Below, piece after piece: positions 36,845 through 45,823 of a stretch of 64,000 nt of DNA; the first letter of the stretch is position 1, and every line of letters begins with the position of its first letter. Under the pieces are notes generated by a model. The model had not been told where the DNA came from. It saw only the letters and a list, made by a program, of their open reading frames with translations, and searched no databases. The DNA comes from Pseudomonadota bacterium (lineage in GTDB: Bacteria; Desulfobacterota; Binatia; Binatales; Binataceae): contig JAJPHI010000002.1 in assembly GCA_021325355.1 (NCBI GenBank), positions 1-64,000 of the forward strand, given 5' to 3'. The translations under genes and the position numbers were made by a program.

Positions 36845-37656
36845 AGCCAGTCGAGGAGGCGGGTGCCGAGACCGTCGCCCTGCTTGTCGCGGATCTGCCC
36901 TTCGCCGGTGATGCTCAGGTCGAGATCCGCGACCTGCGCCGAGGAAATGGAATCGTTCGAATCGATATCCTGCGGGCGCACGACGCCCGCCAGATGGATC
37001 GTGTCGTCTTCGCCGTTGACGCGGATCTGGCGCTCGCCCCGGATCGACAGCGTCCCGCTCGGGTTCACCGCCACGACCACGGCCGAGACGGTCGCCGTAA
37101 ACGTATCGGCGGCCGTCATATCGCCGACGCCGGTCGTGCTGTTCTGCGCGGTACCGTCGACCATGCTGTTGAGGTTGACGATCGGGTTATGCTTGGCGAC
37201 GGTCTCGGCCAGACCGAAAAGATTCGGCAGTCCGGCGGAAATCGACCGCTGGTTCGAGAGCGCCGTGCCGGCCTTGGATTCGCTCGCGATCGCTTCGACC
37301 ACGTTGACCGTGATAATATCGCCGACCGCGTGGGCCTTGGCGTCGGCGACGAAATCGACGGCGCTGACGCGCAGCGGAATACTGCCGGGCGAATCGGGCA
37401 CGAAGGCGACCAGGTCGTGCTGAGTGATCCCGACGCCGTTGTCGCCGAGGCGGGGATCGCCGGCGGCGACCGCCGACGCAATCTGCGGATCGGGCGAGGG
37501 CGCGGCGGCGGGCGTCGCCGCGGCCGGGTCATGGTTGGGGAACAGCACGCGGGGCGCCACATGCGCGATCGTTGGCGCGAAGGGCAGCACGGCGCAGCCG
37601 CACCACATCGCCGATGCCATCAGGACGGCCCAAGGGTTGACGCCGCGGCGCATCAT
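36832..37656 (-). CDS. flgH: Flagellar L-ring lipoprotein FlgH
   Basis: 274 residues. A lipobox (AMWCGC) ends the signal peptide. HAVGDIITVNVVEAIASESK, NFL-type loop SISAGLPNLFGL and GTLSIRGERQIRVNGE are family signatures, ending in GDGLGTRLLDWLWLF. It forms the outer-membrane ring, so the organism has an outer membrane. ATGA overlap with flgA. Confidence 0.95.
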   Translation of the reverse strand: MMRRGVNPWAVLMASAMWCGCAVLPFAPTIAHVAPRVLFPNHDPAAATPAAAPSPDPQIASAVAAGDPRLGDNGVGITQHDLVAFVPDSPGSIPLRVSAVDFVADAKAHAVGDIITVNVVEAIASESKAGTALSNQRSISAGLPNLFGLAETVAKHNPIVNLNSMVDGTAQNSTTGVGDMTAADTFTATVSAVVVAVNPSGTLSIRGERQIRVNGEDDTIHLAGVVRPQDIDSNDSISSAQVADLDLSITGEGQIRDKQGDGLGTRLLDWLWLF

Positions 37657-38438
37657 TCGAGCACCAGTTCGGCGGTCTTGTCGCCGGTGACGGTTGCGGT
37701 TATCGGCGCGCCGGTCGTGGGATTAATCAGCGCGGTGTCATCGCCAAGCGCGGCGCCGGCGCGCGCCTGAAGCTGCGTGCGGACGGTGACCGGGCCGTTT
37801 TTGACGATCAGCGTGACCCAGTCGCCCGGGCGGATCGCCAGCGGACGCGAGAGCTCGCCCGCATAGATCGGCTGGCCGGCACGGAGCGCCGTCGCGCTGA
37901 TCAGCGGTTGCGCCGGCAATTCGGTCAGCACGCCGCTCGAGATACTGAAGGCGTCAACCCACTGATCACGCAGATCGGCGGCGCTCACGAGATCACCTGC
38001 GGCGAGATCGCGGGCGGCGACGATAACGCGGCGCTCGGCGGCGATCGTCGCGGGACAGACGAGCCGCCGCGCCCCCGCCATCAGTTCGATCAGCACGGTC
38101 CGCGACTGGAGCTGCGTCAGGCCGGGCGCAACCGCGCTCAGAACGGCGGCGGGCGGCGGCGCACAGGCGAGCGTTACGCCGTCGAGGCGCATCCCTGCGG
38201 GCAGCAGCGGCCGGAGCCGCGCGGTGATCGCCGCAATCAGCGAAGGCCCCTCAGGCGCATCGGGAGCGGCCGCCTGATCGATGGTCTGAGCGAGCGTGGC
38301 GGCCGGCTCGAGCGCAAGACCGGTCGCCGACAGCCCGGCGAGCAGCGCGACGACGGCGGCGCGGCCTGGGCGGCGCCCGGACCCGAGCGCCTGCGCGATA
38401 CCGCCGGGGCGGCGGCGCGGGTCAACGGATAAGGCCAT
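37653..38438 (-). CDS. flgA: P-ring assembly chaperone FlgA
   Basis: 261 residues. An Arg-rich N-terminus and hydrophobic segment (AAVVALLAGLSATGLALE) target it to the periplasm. The C-terminal SAF domain has VIVAARDLAAGDLVSAADLR and RPGDWVTLIVKNGPVTVRT. It escorts FlgI subunits. It overlaps flgG by 17 bases and precedes flgH. Confidence 0.93.
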   Translation of the reverse strand: MALSVDPRRRPGGIAQALGSGRRPGRAAVVALLAGLSATGLALEPAATLAQTIDQAAAPDAPEGPSLIAAITARLRPLLPAGMRLDGVTLACAPPPAAVLSAVAPGLTQLQSRTVLIELMAGARRLVCPATIAAERRVIVAARDLAAGDLVSAADLRDQWVDAFSISSGVLTELPAQPLISATALRAGQPIYAGELSRPLAIRPGDWVTLIVKNGPVTVRTQLQARAGAALGDDTALINPTTGAPITATVTGDKTAELVLE

Positions 38439-39210
38439 TGGCGATCCCCTGCATCTGGTCAGCCTCCTGCACCGCCTTGGAGCTCGCCTCGTAGGCCCGC
38501 TGCGCCTCGATCAACCCCACCAGCTCCTGCACCGTGCTTTCGTTCGGCATCTCGAGAAACCCCTGGGTGATCGAGCCGAAACCGTTCTGCCCGGCAACGC
38601 CGGTCTGCGGCGAGCCGGCGGCTTCGCTCTGCACGTAGAGGTTCTGCCCGTAGGGCTGGAGGCCGGCAGGGTTGAGGAATCTGACCAATTGAATCTGCCC
38701 GACCTGAGTCGGCACGGTCTGATTGTTGACCTGAGCCGAGACGGTGCCGTCGGCGCCGATCGTAATCGTGCCGGCGCCCTGCGGAATATTGATCCCGGGG
38801 AGGACGGCGTAGCCGTCGAGGGTCACCAGGCGGCCGTTCTGATCGAGCCGAAAGCTGCCGTCGCGGGTATAGGCGATCGAGCCGTCGGGCAGCGAGACCT
38901 GGAAGAAGCCGTTGCCCTGGATCGCGAGGTCGAGCGGATTGTCGGTCTCGTTGAGCTCGCCCTCGGTGAAGATTTGATCGACCGCCGCGGTTTTCGCGCC
39001 GAGGCCGATCGACTCGCCGGTCGGCACGGTGCTGACCTGCGAGGACTGCGTGCCGGCCTCGCGCGGGGTGACGTAGACGAGGTCCTGGAAGCGCGCGTTC
39101 GAGACCTTGAAGCCGACGGTCGAAGCGTTGGCCAGATTGTTGGCGATCACCTGGATCTGCGTCTCCTGGGTCTGCATCCCGGTCGCGGCAATCGAGAGCG
39201 CTTGAAGCAT
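38422..39210 (-). CDS. flgG: Flagellar distal rod protein FlgG
   Basis: 262 residues from the ATG at 39210, with AAGGAG upstream. LSIAATGMQTQETQIQVIAN and NNLANASTVGFK are the rod signature, NPLDLAIQGNGFFQVSLPDG is in the middle, and the C-terminal helix (VQELVGLIEAQRAYEASSKA) is exact. Standard FlgG length. It directly follows flgF. Confidence 0.97.
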   Translation of the reverse strand: MLQALSIAATGMQTQETQIQVIANNLANASTVGFKVSNARFQDLVYVTPREAGTQSSQVSTVPTGESIGLGAKTAAVDQIFTEGELNETDNPLDLAIQGNGFFQVSLPDGSIAYTRDGSFRLDQNGRLVTLDGYAVLPGINIPQGAGTITIGADGTVSAQVNNQTVPTQVGQIQLVRFLNPAGLQPYGQNLYVQSEAAGSPQTGVAGQNGFGSITQGFLEMPNESTVQELVGLIEAQRAYEASSKAVQEADQMQGIANGLIR

Positions 39211-39223
39211 CGCGGGGTTCTCC

Positions 39224-39931
39224 TTAGGCCTGCAGCGTGAAGGCCTGAATCGTGCGGTTCTGGTCATCGTCAATCGACTGCACCGAACGCATCGCCGACT
39301 CATAGCTGCGCGTCACGCTCATCAGCGAGGTCAGATCGGCAACCGTGTTGCCGGCGGGAAATTCGAGGTAGCCCTGGCGGACAACGCTCGAGCCGGGCAG
39401 CGCGGGCGCCACACTGTCGGGGTCGTCGGGCTGGTAGAGATTGCCGCCCAGCGGATTCATCACGGTGTCGCCCGGATCGGCCAGCATCAGTTGCGCCGCC
39501 GGCCGCCCATTGACGCTGATCGATCCGTCGGCGGCGATCGTCACCTGCCCGGCGGGCAGTTTGAGCGGGGCGCCGCTCGCGCCGAGCAACGGTTGGCCGG
39601 CGGCGAGCAGCGTGCCGTCGGCCGTCAATTGCAGCGCGCCGTCGCGGGTGAAGGCGCGTCCCTGCGGCGTCTCGACCGCGAGAAAGGCCGGGCCGACGAC
39701 CGCGATATCCAGCGGATTGCCGGTGACGCGCAGCGGCCCCTGGCCGGTGTCGATCCGCGTGGTGATCGCGCTTCCGGCGTATTGCCAGGGCGTGTTGTCG
39801 GCGACCGCCTCGATCAGTTGATGGAAGCGGCGGTAGCCCGGCGTATCGGCGTTGGCGAGGTTCTGCGCGACGGTGTTGAGCGTCGCCAGTTCGCCGGCCG
39901 CGCCCGAGGCGGCGATATAAAGACCGTTCAT
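39224..39931 (-). CDS. flgF: Flagellar proximal rod protein FlgF
   Basis: 235 residues. GLYIAASGAAGELATLNTVA and QNLANADTPGYRR are the rod signature, and the C-terminus (DLTSLMSVTRSYESAMRSV) matches. It completes the proximal rod with FlgB and FlgC, which are not in the window. ATGA overlap with fliA upstream. Confidence 0.93.
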   Translation of the reverse strand: MNGLYIAASGAAGELATLNTVAQNLANADTPGYRRFHQLIEAVADNTPWQYAGSAITTRIDTGQGPLRVTGNPLDIAVVGPAFLAVETPQGRAFTRDGALQLTADGTLLAAGQPLLGASGAPLKLPAGQVTIAADGSISVNGRPAAQLMLADPGDTVMNPLGGNLYQPDDPDSVAPALPGSSVVRQGYLEFPAGNTVADLTSLMSVTRSYESAMRSVQSIDDDQNRTIQAFTLQA

Positions 39932-40521
39932 GCTTCCCTCCGTTCAGCGAGCGCCGCCTTGAGCTTCCCGAGCACTCGTTTGACGGCGCGCGCGGCGGCG
40001 CGCGGCGAGCACCCGAGGACGGCGGCGATCTCGTCGATGGTCAGTTCCTCGTAGAAATAGAGCGACAGCAGCGTGCGTTCGTCCGGCGTCAGGAAACACT
40101 CGATCAGGTTGCGCACTTCCGCCGCCTCGGCCCCGAGCAGCGCGGCGTCGCTCTGCTCGTCCGGCAGCGACTCGGGCGAGACGGGGCCACCCTCGGGCGC
40201 CAGCAGATCGTCGGCCGTGGCGAATCCCGCACGCGCCACCTTGCGGATTTCACGCATCACCGCGCCATGAACGTGCGCGCGGGCGAAGATACCGAACCCG
40301 ACCCCGCGGGCGGGATCGAAACGGCGGGCGGCCAGAAGCAGGCCGTAGGAGCCGGCCGAGATAAGGTCGTCGCGCGTCAGGGCGAGACGCGGCGAGAGCC
40401 AGATACGATCGACCGTGCTCGCCACCAGGGGCAGATAGCTTTCGACCAGCGCGGCGACTTCGGCGTCGCTCAGATGGGGCGAAACGGCGGCGGCCGGCGC
40501 GGGCTGCGTGTAGGTCGGCAT
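39928..40521 (-). CDS. fliA: Flagellar sigma factor FliA (sigma-28), short form
   Basis: 197 residues. Region 2 (SYGLLLAARRFDPARGVGFG, then IFARAHVHGAVMREIRK) and region 4 (LTPDERTLLSLYFYEELTID, EIAAVLGCSPRAAARAVKRV) are clear. Between them is only about 50 residues of Gly/Pro/Glu-rich sequence, so region 3 looks reduced or lost; typical FliA has about 240 residues. The ATG at 40521 lies 5 bases from the flhA stop; a longer open frame upstream is the flhA shadow. Confidence 0.88.
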   Translation of the reverse strand: MPTYTQPAPAAAVSPHLSDAEVAALVESYLPLVASTVDRIWLSPRLALTRDDLISAGSYGLLLAARRFDPARGVGFGIFARAHVHGAVMREIRKVARAGFATADDLLAPEGGPVSPESLPDEQSDAALLGAEAAEVRNLIECFLTPDERTLLSLYFYEELTIDEIAAVLGCSPRAAARAVKRVLGKLKAALAERREA

Positions 40522-40526
40522 TGCGG

Positions 40527-42572
40527 TCACGGCGCGCCGATCCGTCCAACGATTAAGGGTTCGAGACCTGGCGGCAGGTCGGTCGCGCCGAGCACCACCG
40601 CATGGCGGGTGACCCCGCGGGCGATCCGTTCGAACATCCGGCGCACCTGGGGCGCGACCACGATTGCGGGATACTCCATGTTTTTGCCCGCAGCCGCGTT
40701 GATCGCCCGGCGGACCGCCTCGGTGGTGGTGCGGATCACGGCCGGATCGGAGACGACCTGCGAGCCATCGGCGAGGGCGGCGAAAAAGGGCTCCTCGAGA
40801 ACCGGATCGACCACCAGCACGGGGAGCGAGCCGTCGGGCCGCCGCAGCGGCTCGCAGATGATCCGGCCGAGATGGGGTCGGATGCGCTCGGCGAGTTCGG
40901 TTGGATCCTTCGAGCTCGCGCCCTCGGCGGCGAGCGCTTCGAGGATAATCGGCAGGTCGAGCACCGAGATGCGCTGGGCCAGCAGGAGCTGGAGTATCCG
41001 ATAGACGGCCCCCAGATGGATATTGAGGCCGGAGAGTTCCTCGACGATGCGCGGGACCGACTTCTGCGCCGCCTCGAGCATCGTTTCGACGTCCTTGCGG
41101 GTGACGATATCGGCGGCATTGGCGCGGACGATTTCGGCGAAATGGGTCACCAGCGCGGTCAGCGCGTCGACCACCGTGTAGCCGTTGCTGCGGGCGACAC
41201 TCACCTGGTCGCCAGTGATCCAGAGCGCCGGCAGACCGAAGGCCGGCTCGACCGTGTCGAGTCCCTTGACCTGCGGATGGGGTCCTTTGGGACCGGGGAC
41301 GGCGAGCGACATGGTCGAGCGGAGCTGCCCCCGCGCCACCTCGGCGCCGCGCAGCAGAATCCGGTAGGTATGCTGATCGAGCGTGAGATTGTCGACGATC
41401 CGCACGGCCGGCAGCGTCACGCCGAGTTCCAGACGGAGCTTGGGGCGCAGGGCCTGGATCTTGTCGGCGAGCTTCCATGGCTCGTTGACAAAGGGCACCA
41501 GCGCGCCGCCGAGTTCGAGACAGAGAATATCGGGCCAGGGCGACGGCGCCGCGGCCGCCTTGGGCTTGACCGGCGCGCCTTCGACGGCCGCGGCACGGAC
41601 GAGCGCGCGGCTGCGATAGGCGAGCAGGAGGAGCGCCACCGCCATCGCGAGGAACGGCAGATGGGGCAGGCCGGGCATCACAGCGATCAGGCCCAGCAGC
41701 GCGGCGGCGCCGGCCAGCACGCCCGGTTTGCCGAACAGTTCGCGGCTGACCGTGCTCGCAAGGTCATGTTCGCCGGCGGTGCGGGAGACGATAACGCCGG
41801 CGGCGGTCGAGGTCAGCAGCGCCGGAATCTGCGCGCCCAGTCCGTCGCCCACCGTCAGGATCGTGTAGGTGCGCAGGGCGTCGGTCAGGCTCAGGCCATG
41901 CTCGACGACGCCGATGAAGAGCCCGGCGACGAGGTTGATAGCCATGATCAGAATCGCCGCGACCGCGTCGCCGCGCACGAACTTGCCGATACCGTCCATC
42001 GCCGCATGGAAGTCCGCCTCGCGCGTCAGCTCGCGACGGCGCCGGCGGGCCTCTTCCTCGCCGATACTGCCGCTGTTGAGGTCCGCGTCGATCGCCATCT
42101 GCTTGCCCGGCATCGCGTCGAGGGTGAAGCGCGCGGCGACCTCGGCGACGCGGCTCGCGCCCTTGGTGACCACCGCGAAATTGATGATCGCGAGGACGAT
42201 GAAGACGACGAGGCCGACGGCGTAATTGTCGCCGACGATGACGCGGCCGAACGACTCGATAACGACGCCGGCGGCGGCCGCACCGCGATCGCCGTGCAGG
42301 AGAATCAGCCGAGTTGAGGCGACGTTCAGCGAAAGCCGCAGCAGGGTTGCAATCAGCAGGACGGTCGGGAACGCCGAGAAATCGAGCGCCCGCTGGTTCG
42401 AGGCCGCCACCACCAGCACCAGCAGCGAGAGCGAGAGCGACAGCGACAGCAGGAAATCGAGCAGGCCGGGACCGATCGGCGCGACCATCCCGGCCAGCAC
42501 GAGCATCGCGGTGGCCGGCAGAGCGAAGTCGCCGACGGTGGCGAGGGGCAGGCGCTCGACCGCGGTAGCCAT
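40527..42572 (-). CDS. flhA: Flagellar export gate protein FlhA
   Basis: 681 residues. Eight N-terminal membrane helices (to about 330) include the conserved FHIPEP-type region with SRVAEVAARFTLDAMPGKQM and AIDADLNSGSIGEEEARRRR. The cytoplasmic nonamer-ring domain follows (RIVDNLTLDQHTYRILLRGA, YTVVDALTALVTHFAEIVRA). It drives proton-coupled protein export. Abuts flhB, with ATG directly after its TAG. No flhF or flhG follows. Confidence 0.97.
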   Translation of the reverse strand: MATAVERLPLATVGDFALPATAMLVLAGMVAPIGPGLLDFLLSLSLSLSLLVLVVAASNQRALDFSAFPTVLLIATLLRLSLNVASTRLILLHGDRGAAAAGVVIESFGRVIVGDNYAVGLVVFIVLAIINFAVVTKGASRVAEVAARFTLDAMPGKQMAIDADLNSGSIGEEEARRRRRELTREADFHAAMDGIGKFVRGDAVAAILIMAINLVAGLFIGVVEHGLSLTDALRTYTILTVGDGLGAQIPALLTSTAAGVIVSRTAGEHDLASTVSRELFGKPGVLAGAAALLGLIAVMPGLPHLPFLAMAVALLLLAYRSRALVRAAAVEGAPVKPKAAAAPSPWPDILCLELGGALVPFVNEPWKLADKIQALRPKLRLELGVTLPAVRIVDNLTLDQHTYRILLRGAEVARGQLRSTMSLAVPGPKGPHPQVKGLDTVEPAFGLPALWITGDQVSVARSNGYTVVDALTALVTHFAEIVRANAADIVTRKDVETMLEAAQKSVPRIVEELSGLNIHLGAVYRILQLLLAQRISVLDLPIILEALAAEGASSKDPTELAERIRPHLGRIICEPLRRPDGSLPVLVVDPVLEEPFFAALADGSQVVSDPAVIRTTTEAVRRAINAAAGKNMEYPAIVVAPQVRRMFERIARGVTRHAVVLGATDLPPGLEPLIVGRIGAP

Positions 42573-43631
42573 CTAGAGGCTCCCCTCCGGCGATCGCCGG
42601 CGGCGCGCTTCGGCGCGCATGATCGTGGCCAGAACTTCGGCGACGGCGCGATAGAGTTGGCGGGGAATCTGGTCGCCGACCTCGACGCTGCGAAAGAGCG
42701 CGCGCGCGAGCATCCGGCTCGGCACCACCGGCACCGCGGCCAGACGCGCGATCGTGATGATACGGGCGGCATTCTCACCCGCGCCCTTGGCGACCACCAG
42801 CGGCGCCTGGTCGAAGCCGCGTCGATAGCGCAGGGCGACCGCATAATGCGTCGGATTGGTCAGGACGACCGTGGCGGTGGCCGCCTGATGGATTCCGCGC
42901 ATGCGCTTGAAGTTGCGCCGGCGCGCATTGCGCAGCGCGCGTTTGACCTGCGGATTGCCCTGCTCCTGCTTGAGCTCATCGAGAAACTCCTGCCGCGTCA
43001 TCCGCAGGTCCGCCTCGTACTGGTAGAGCTTGTGCCCGTAATCGGCGGCGGCGACGACGAGCCCGAGGGCGGCCGCCGACCAGAGGAAGCGACCGGAGGC
43101 GGCGGCGAGCGTCGCTACAGACCAGCTCAGCGCGACTCCGGAAGCGCTCGCCCGCTCGGCCCCGAGCGCAATCGACCAGGCCATCAGGACCAGCGCGACA
43201 ATTTTCACGGTGGCCTTGGCCAGCTCGACGGCTCCGGCGGCCGAAAAGGTTCGCTGGAAGTAGCTCGCGGGGCTCAGCCGATTCGCGGCGAAGCCGAGAC
43301 GCGACGGCGCAAAGACGAACCCGCCTTGAGCGGTTGCGGCGACTATAGCCAGCAGCGCGAGCGCGCCGCCGACGAGCAGCGGATAGCTCATCAGGCGAAG
43401 CGCCGGCGGCGCCGCCGCGCTGAACGGGCCCGCGCTGGCGGCGAGGGCCTGGGTGAAATCCTGCAGTATCCGGCCCGCGGCGGCCCTGAGAAAGGCGGCA
43501 ACGAGCACGGCGAAGCCGGCAAAGGCGACCGCGCCCGTCAGATCACGACTGCGCGCGACCTGGCCCTGCTCGCGCGCGCGCTGACGCTTTTGCGGGAGGG
43601 CGGGAAACAGTTTTTCGTCGCGCTCAGCCAA
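42573..43631 (-). CDS. flhB: Flagellar export switch protein FlhB
   Basis: 352 residues. The N-terminus (PQKRQRAREQGQVARSRDLT) is classical, followed by four membrane helices and the cytoplasmic domain with the self-cleavage motif NPTH in VLTNPTHYAVALRYRRG. It switches export from hook to filament substrates together with FliK. Overlaps the end of fliR by eight bases. Confidence 0.96.
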   Translation of the reverse strand: MAERDEKLFPALPQKRQRAREQGQVARSRDLTGAVAFAGFAVLVAAFLRAAAGRILQDFTQALAASAGPFSAAAPPALRLMSYPLLVGGALALLAIVAATAQGGFVFAPSRLGFAANRLSPASYFQRTFSAAGAVELAKATVKIVALVLMAWSIALGAERASASGVALSWSVATLAAASGRFLWSAAALGLVVAAADYGHKLYQYEADLRMTRQEFLDELKQEQGNPQVKRALRNARRRNFKRMRGIHQAATATVVLTNPTHYAVALRYRRGFDQAPLVVAKGAGENAARIITIARLAAVPVVPSRMLARALFRSVEVGDQIPRQLYRAVAEVLATIMRAEARRRRSPEGSL

Positions 43632-44382
43632 GCAGGGACCTCGTGGCCTCGGCCGTGAAGGCGAGCCAAAGGCGCATCATGCCGTTGATGAGACCGGAAG
43701 CATCGAGGGCGAGGAGGATCAGTCCGGCGGTGACCATCGCGGCGGGCGCCGCGGCGAGCAGATTGACCTGGGGCGCGAAGCGCGCAATCACGCCCTTCGC
43801 CAGGGCGAGCACGAAGAGCGGCACGGCGACCGGCAGGGCAAGTTCCAGGGCGAGCGCGAACAGATGTCCGCCAAGGATGAGGAGGTTTGCCGCCGGCGGG
43901 GCCGCGAGCGTGCCGAGCGGCGCGACGACCAGGCTGCGGGCGAGCGCCAGGAAGAGCCAGCGCTGCAGGCCCGCGACGAAGAAGAGCATCCCGGCGATCG
44001 CGGCGAAGCCGTCGGCGAGCACGCTCGGCATCAGGGCACTGCCGCGCAGAATCGCGCCAACATTGAGCTGCATCCCGGCGCCAATCAGGTCACCGGCCGA
44101 CATCAGGGCGCCGCTCACGATAGCGGTCGTAAAAGCGAGGACGACGCCGATCGCGAGCTCGCGGCCGACGAGGATAGCCACCGGCAGCACGCCGCGCACG
44201 CTCGGCAGAGCGATCGTCGCAAGCGGCATCAGCGCCGCGGCGACAAGCGCGCTCAGCAGTATCTGCACGCGGACCGGAAGGGCCACGCCGAGCACGTGCG
44301 GCAGCGCGATCATCACGGCGCCGACACGCACGAAGACGAGGCCGAAGGCCAGCGCCAGATCGTTGCCGATGCTGACGGTCAT
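43624..44382 (-). CDS. fliR: Flagellar export gate protein FliR
   Basis: 252 residues from the ATG at 44382, which overlaps the fliQ stop as ATGA. About six membrane helices; FVRVGAVMIALPHVLGVALP and VGRELAIGVVLAFTTAIVSG are typical. Forms the FliPQR core gate. Ala/Leu-rich. Confidence 0.94.
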   Translation of the reverse strand: MTVSIGNDLALAFGLVFVRVGAVMIALPHVLGVALPVRVQILLSALVAAALMPLATIALPSVRGVLPVAILVGRELAIGVVLAFTTAIVSGALMSAGDLIGAGMQLNVGAILRGSALMPSVLADGFAAIAGMLFFVAGLQRWLFLALARSLVVAPLGTLAAPPAANLLILGGHLFALALELALPVAVPLFVLALAKGVIARFAPQVNLLAAAPAAMVTAGLILLALDASGLINGMMRLWLAFTAEATRSLLG

Positions 44383-44651
44383 CGGGCGACCACCTGCGGA
44401 ATAGCGATCAGCACCTTGGCCAGGAAGGCCGCCAGCGTCGAATCGAACCACGCCGCGGTCATCCAGACCACGCCGAGTGCAATGGCGAGCTTCGGCGTGA
44501 ACGAGATGCTCGAGTCGTTGATCTGCGTGGCCGCCTGCAGGACTGCGAGGACCAGCGCGGTCACGGTCAGCGCCAGCAGCAGCGGCGCGGCGACACGAAC
44601 GGCGACCTGCAGCGAATAACGAAACATGTCGGCGGCAATTGCGGGCGTCAT
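44379..44651 (-). CDS. fliQ: Flagellar export gate protein FliQ
   Basis: 90 residues, two membrane helices, exact family length. LLLALTVTALVLAVLQAATQ with INDSSISFTPKLAIALGVVW is diagnostic. Four copies assemble with FliP and FliR. It lies 13 bases after the fliP stop. Confidence 0.94.
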   Translation of the reverse strand: MTPAIAADMFRYSLQVAVRVAAPLLLALTVTALVLAVLQAATQINDSSISFTPKLAIALGVVWMTAAWFDSTLAAFLAKVLIAIPQVVAR

Positions 44652-44664
44652 CGATTAACCTCGC

Positions 44665-45405
44665 TCAGGAGAAGCTCGCGCCGAGACTGCCCAGCAGCAG
44701 GGGCCATCCGGAAGCCAGCGTGAAAATCAATAGTTTTAGAGGAATCGAAACCATCGAGGGCGGCAGCATGAACATGCCGAGCGCCATCAGGACCGACGAG
44801 GTCACCAGATCGATCACCAGGAACGGCAGGTAGATCATGAAGCCGACGCGAAAGGCGGCGGTGAGCTCGCTCGAGATAAAGGCCGGCACCAGGGCGAAGA
44901 AGGGCAGCGCGCGCGGGTCGCCGTCGGCCCCCTCGAAGTGTCCGCGCGCCAGCAGGCCGCGAGCCATCGTCAGATCGTCGGTGCGGGTCTGCCGGAGCAT
45001 GAAATCGCGCAGCGGCTGCTCGGCCCGGTTCAGGGCCGCGGCCGGCGGCAGTTGGCCGGCGAGGTAGGGATCGACGGCGTCGGCGCGAATCTGCCGCCAC
45101 GTCGGACCCATCACGAGCATCGTCAGGAACAGCGCGACGCCGGTGATCACCATGTTCGGCGGAGTCTGCTGCAGACCGAGCGCCTGACGCAGCAGGGCGA
45201 GGACGATCACGATACGGGTGAAGGAGGTCATCATGATCAACAGGGCCGGGGCAAGGCTGATGAGGGTCAGGAGGGCGGCAAGCTCCAGCGGTCCCGCGCC
45301 GCGCCCGCCGGTGTCGATGGCGATATCGAGCGCCGCCGCGCGACCGGGCAGAAGCGTCGCCGCGCCCATCCCGCCGGCGATAACGAGGAAGCGTTGTCCT
45401 TTCAT
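44665..45405 (-). CDS. fliP: Flagellar export gate protein FliP
   Basis: 246 residues with a cleavable signal peptide. MMTSFTRIVIVLALLRQALG followed by LQQTPPNMVITGVALFLTML is the FliP signature, and VDLVTSSVLMALGMFMLPPS is the second. Its ATG overlaps the fliL TGA. No fliO, fliM or fliN separates it from fliL. Confidence 0.96.
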   Translation of the reverse strand: MKGQRFLVIAGGMGAATLLPGRAAALDIAIDTGGRGAGPLELAALLTLISLAPALLIMMTSFTRIVIVLALLRQALGLQQTPPNMVITGVALFLTMLVMGPTWRQIRADAVDPYLAGQLPPAAALNRAEQPLRDFMLRQTRTDDLTMARGLLARGHFEGADGDPRALPFFALVPAFISSELTAAFRVGFMIYLPFLVIDLVTSSVLMALGMFMLPPSMVSIPLKLLIFTLASGWPLLLGSLGASFS

Positions 45406-45818
45406 TCGACCAGGTACTCGCTGAAGTAGATATCCACCACCTGGCTCTGGAACTCGGGCGCGAGACCGCGGCGAATCTGCTCCTTGAGACGCTGCGCCCC
45501 GGCCGGCGTCGCGAGGTCGGCGGCGGTATGCGCGCTGACCACGCTGACGATCCGGTCGCGCACGACCGGGACCCGATCGGTCATGCTATCGACGGCGTCC
45601 GCCGGCACCGCCAGCACCGGATCGAGCTTGATGTAGTGTTCGGCGTCGGTATCGGCGAGCCTGAGCGTCAGCTCCTTGGCGTCGACGTAGGCCACCGGAG
45701 GCGGCGGCGGGGGCGTCGATGGGCTTTTGGATCGAAGTCCCTGATAGCGGAGCACCAGCACTCCGCCGCCGCCCAGCAGGGCGAGCGCGGCGATTGGCAT
45801 GAGCATGCGGCGCGGCAC
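45402..45818 (-). CDS. fliL: Flagellar basal-body-associated protein FliL
   Basis: 138 residues. One N-terminal membrane helix (LMPIAALALLGGGGVLVLR), a Pro-rich linker, then the periplasmic SPFH-like domain ending in QVVDIYFSEYLVE. It supports stators. The start is a GTG five bases after the flgE stop. Confidence 0.87.
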   Translation of the reverse strand: MPRRMLMPIAALALLGGGGVLVLRYQGLRSKSPSTPPPPPPVAYVDAKELTLRLADTDAEHYIKLDPVLAVPADAVDSMTDRVPVVRDRIVSVVSAHTAADLATPAGAQRLKEQIRRGLAPEFQSQVVDIYFSEYLVE

Positions 45819-45823
45819 GGCGG

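Noticed and set aside
39928-41478. 516-residue leftward frame containing FliA
   Set aside because: Only the last 197 residues are FliA; the rest is an out-of-frame shadow of flhA.
40602-42317. 571-residue rightward open frame
   Set aside because: Antisense shadow of flhA; no recognisable domain, Arg/Asp/Gly-biased composition.
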